Assembly: GCA_910575555.1 (NCBI GenBank)
Contig: CAJTFX010000005.1
Coordinates: forward strand, 220,457-284,456
Direction of reading: 5' to 3'
Length of the DNA stretch: 64,000 bases
DNA from: Lachnospiraceae bacterium
GTDB taxonomy: Bacteria; Bacillota; Clostridia; Lachnospirales; Lachnospiraceae
The position numbers were made by a program, and so were the translations under genes. The notes beneath the pieces are model-generated. The model was given only the letters and a program-made list of their open reading frames with translations. It did no database searches and was not told the DNA's origin. Of the stretch, positions 63,897-64,000 are shown piece after piece. Positions within the stretch are counted from its first letter, which is position 1; each line of letters starts with the position of its first letter.

Positions 63897-64000
63897 GTGC
63901 GCTCGTAAGCGGAACTCATTTGTTCCGCGCGGGCTTGTTTGTAATCTATCTTTAGCAAGATAGTAGGTTCAATGTGAGGGCTTCATTTGAAGCCTAATTC
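63897..64000 (+). mobile_element. Group II intron, 5' end
   Basis: Begins GTGCGC, the group II 5' splice consensus, right after the DEFP codons. Three perfect stems follow: GCGGAAC/GTTCCGC (63909-63928), CTATCTT/AAGATAG (63946-63963), and GGCTTC/GAAGCC (63979-63994), as expected of intron domain I. The reverse transcriptase ORF and 3' end lie beyond the window. Confidence 0.75.

Larger units (their letters stand above)
35409..64000. mobile_element. Integrative conjugative element, left part (continues past window)
   Basis: The left junction is defined by the break in comEC near 35409. The element holds type IV secretion genes (VirB6-like, transglycosylase, PrgI, VirB4, VirD4), ParM/ParR-like partition genes, a sigma factor, and many small accessory genes. 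All recognised genes are on the plus strand. The first 1.4 kb is visibly AT-rich compared with the chromosome. Integrase, relaxase and right end are not in the window, so family and exact attachment sequence cannot be given. Confidence 0.85.

Noticed and set aside
1..64000. tRNA, rRNA or integrase genes
   Set aside because: I scanned for these and found none I could support; the integrase is expected beyond the right edge.

Overview
The window looks like chromosomal DNA of a spore-forming anaerobe of the Clostridia, most likely Lachnospiraceae. Indicators are an [FeFe]-hydrogenase pair of the electron-bifurcating type, BclA/BclB-like collagen proteins, GerMN-domain lipoproteins, AGGAGG ribosome sites, and TTGACA/TATAAT promoters. 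No rRNA, tRNA or CRISPR array was seen. The sequence falls into two parts: ordinary chromosome (1 to about 35,408) and the left part of an integrated conjugative element (about 35,409 to the window end).

Chromosomal part. hydB (5' end cut by the window) and hydA come first, then a 114-bp palindrome and a DUF4097 beta-repeat protein. Next is a spore-surface cluster: two collagen-like proteins flanking a GT2 glycosyltransferase. A GNAT enzyme and a very large (1420 aa) acyl-CoA dehydratase activase-like protein lie on the minus strand. Small genes follow: a LysM protein, a rhomboid-like membrane protein, glnS, a DUF2225 protein and a MORN lipoprotein. bioY follows behind a BirA-type operator, then a MATE exporter. 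The arginine region has argG on the minus strand, divergent from argC-GNAT-argJ-membrane protein-argB-argD, with ARG-box-like sites between. Then come a hemerythrin/response-regulator fusion, a small DMT transporter, and an operon of comEA, response regulator, histidine kinase, GerMN lipoprotein and comEC.

Mobile part. comEC is cut within its ISHILA/ISGLH motif, and the DNA beyond is unrelated and AT-rich. The element carries, in order: two AT-rich cargo genes, a NAD-dependent DNA ligase, small unknown genes, a ParM/ParR-like pair, a signal peptidase, a sigma factor with an Orf8-like HTH protein, many small genes (DUF3846, RHH-like, Cys-rich, Rpn-like nuclease), and a type IV secretion operon. 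That operon encodes a small membrane protein, a VirB6/TrbL-like protein, a transglycosylase-C39 peptidase, a surface protein, PrgI-like, VirB4, DUF5697-like, DUF6100-like, a winged-helix protein and VirD4. virD4 is itself interrupted right after its DEFP Walker B motif by what appears to be the 5' end of a group II intron. No integrase or relaxase lies in the window; both should be to the right.

The most unusual regulatory signal is in the element. Consensus promoters are followed about 65-125 nt later by intrinsic terminators placed just ahead of the first gene. Four of these hairpins form one sequence family with base-pair-preserving changes. This suggests the element holds its operons off by termination and needs an attenuation or antitermination step.
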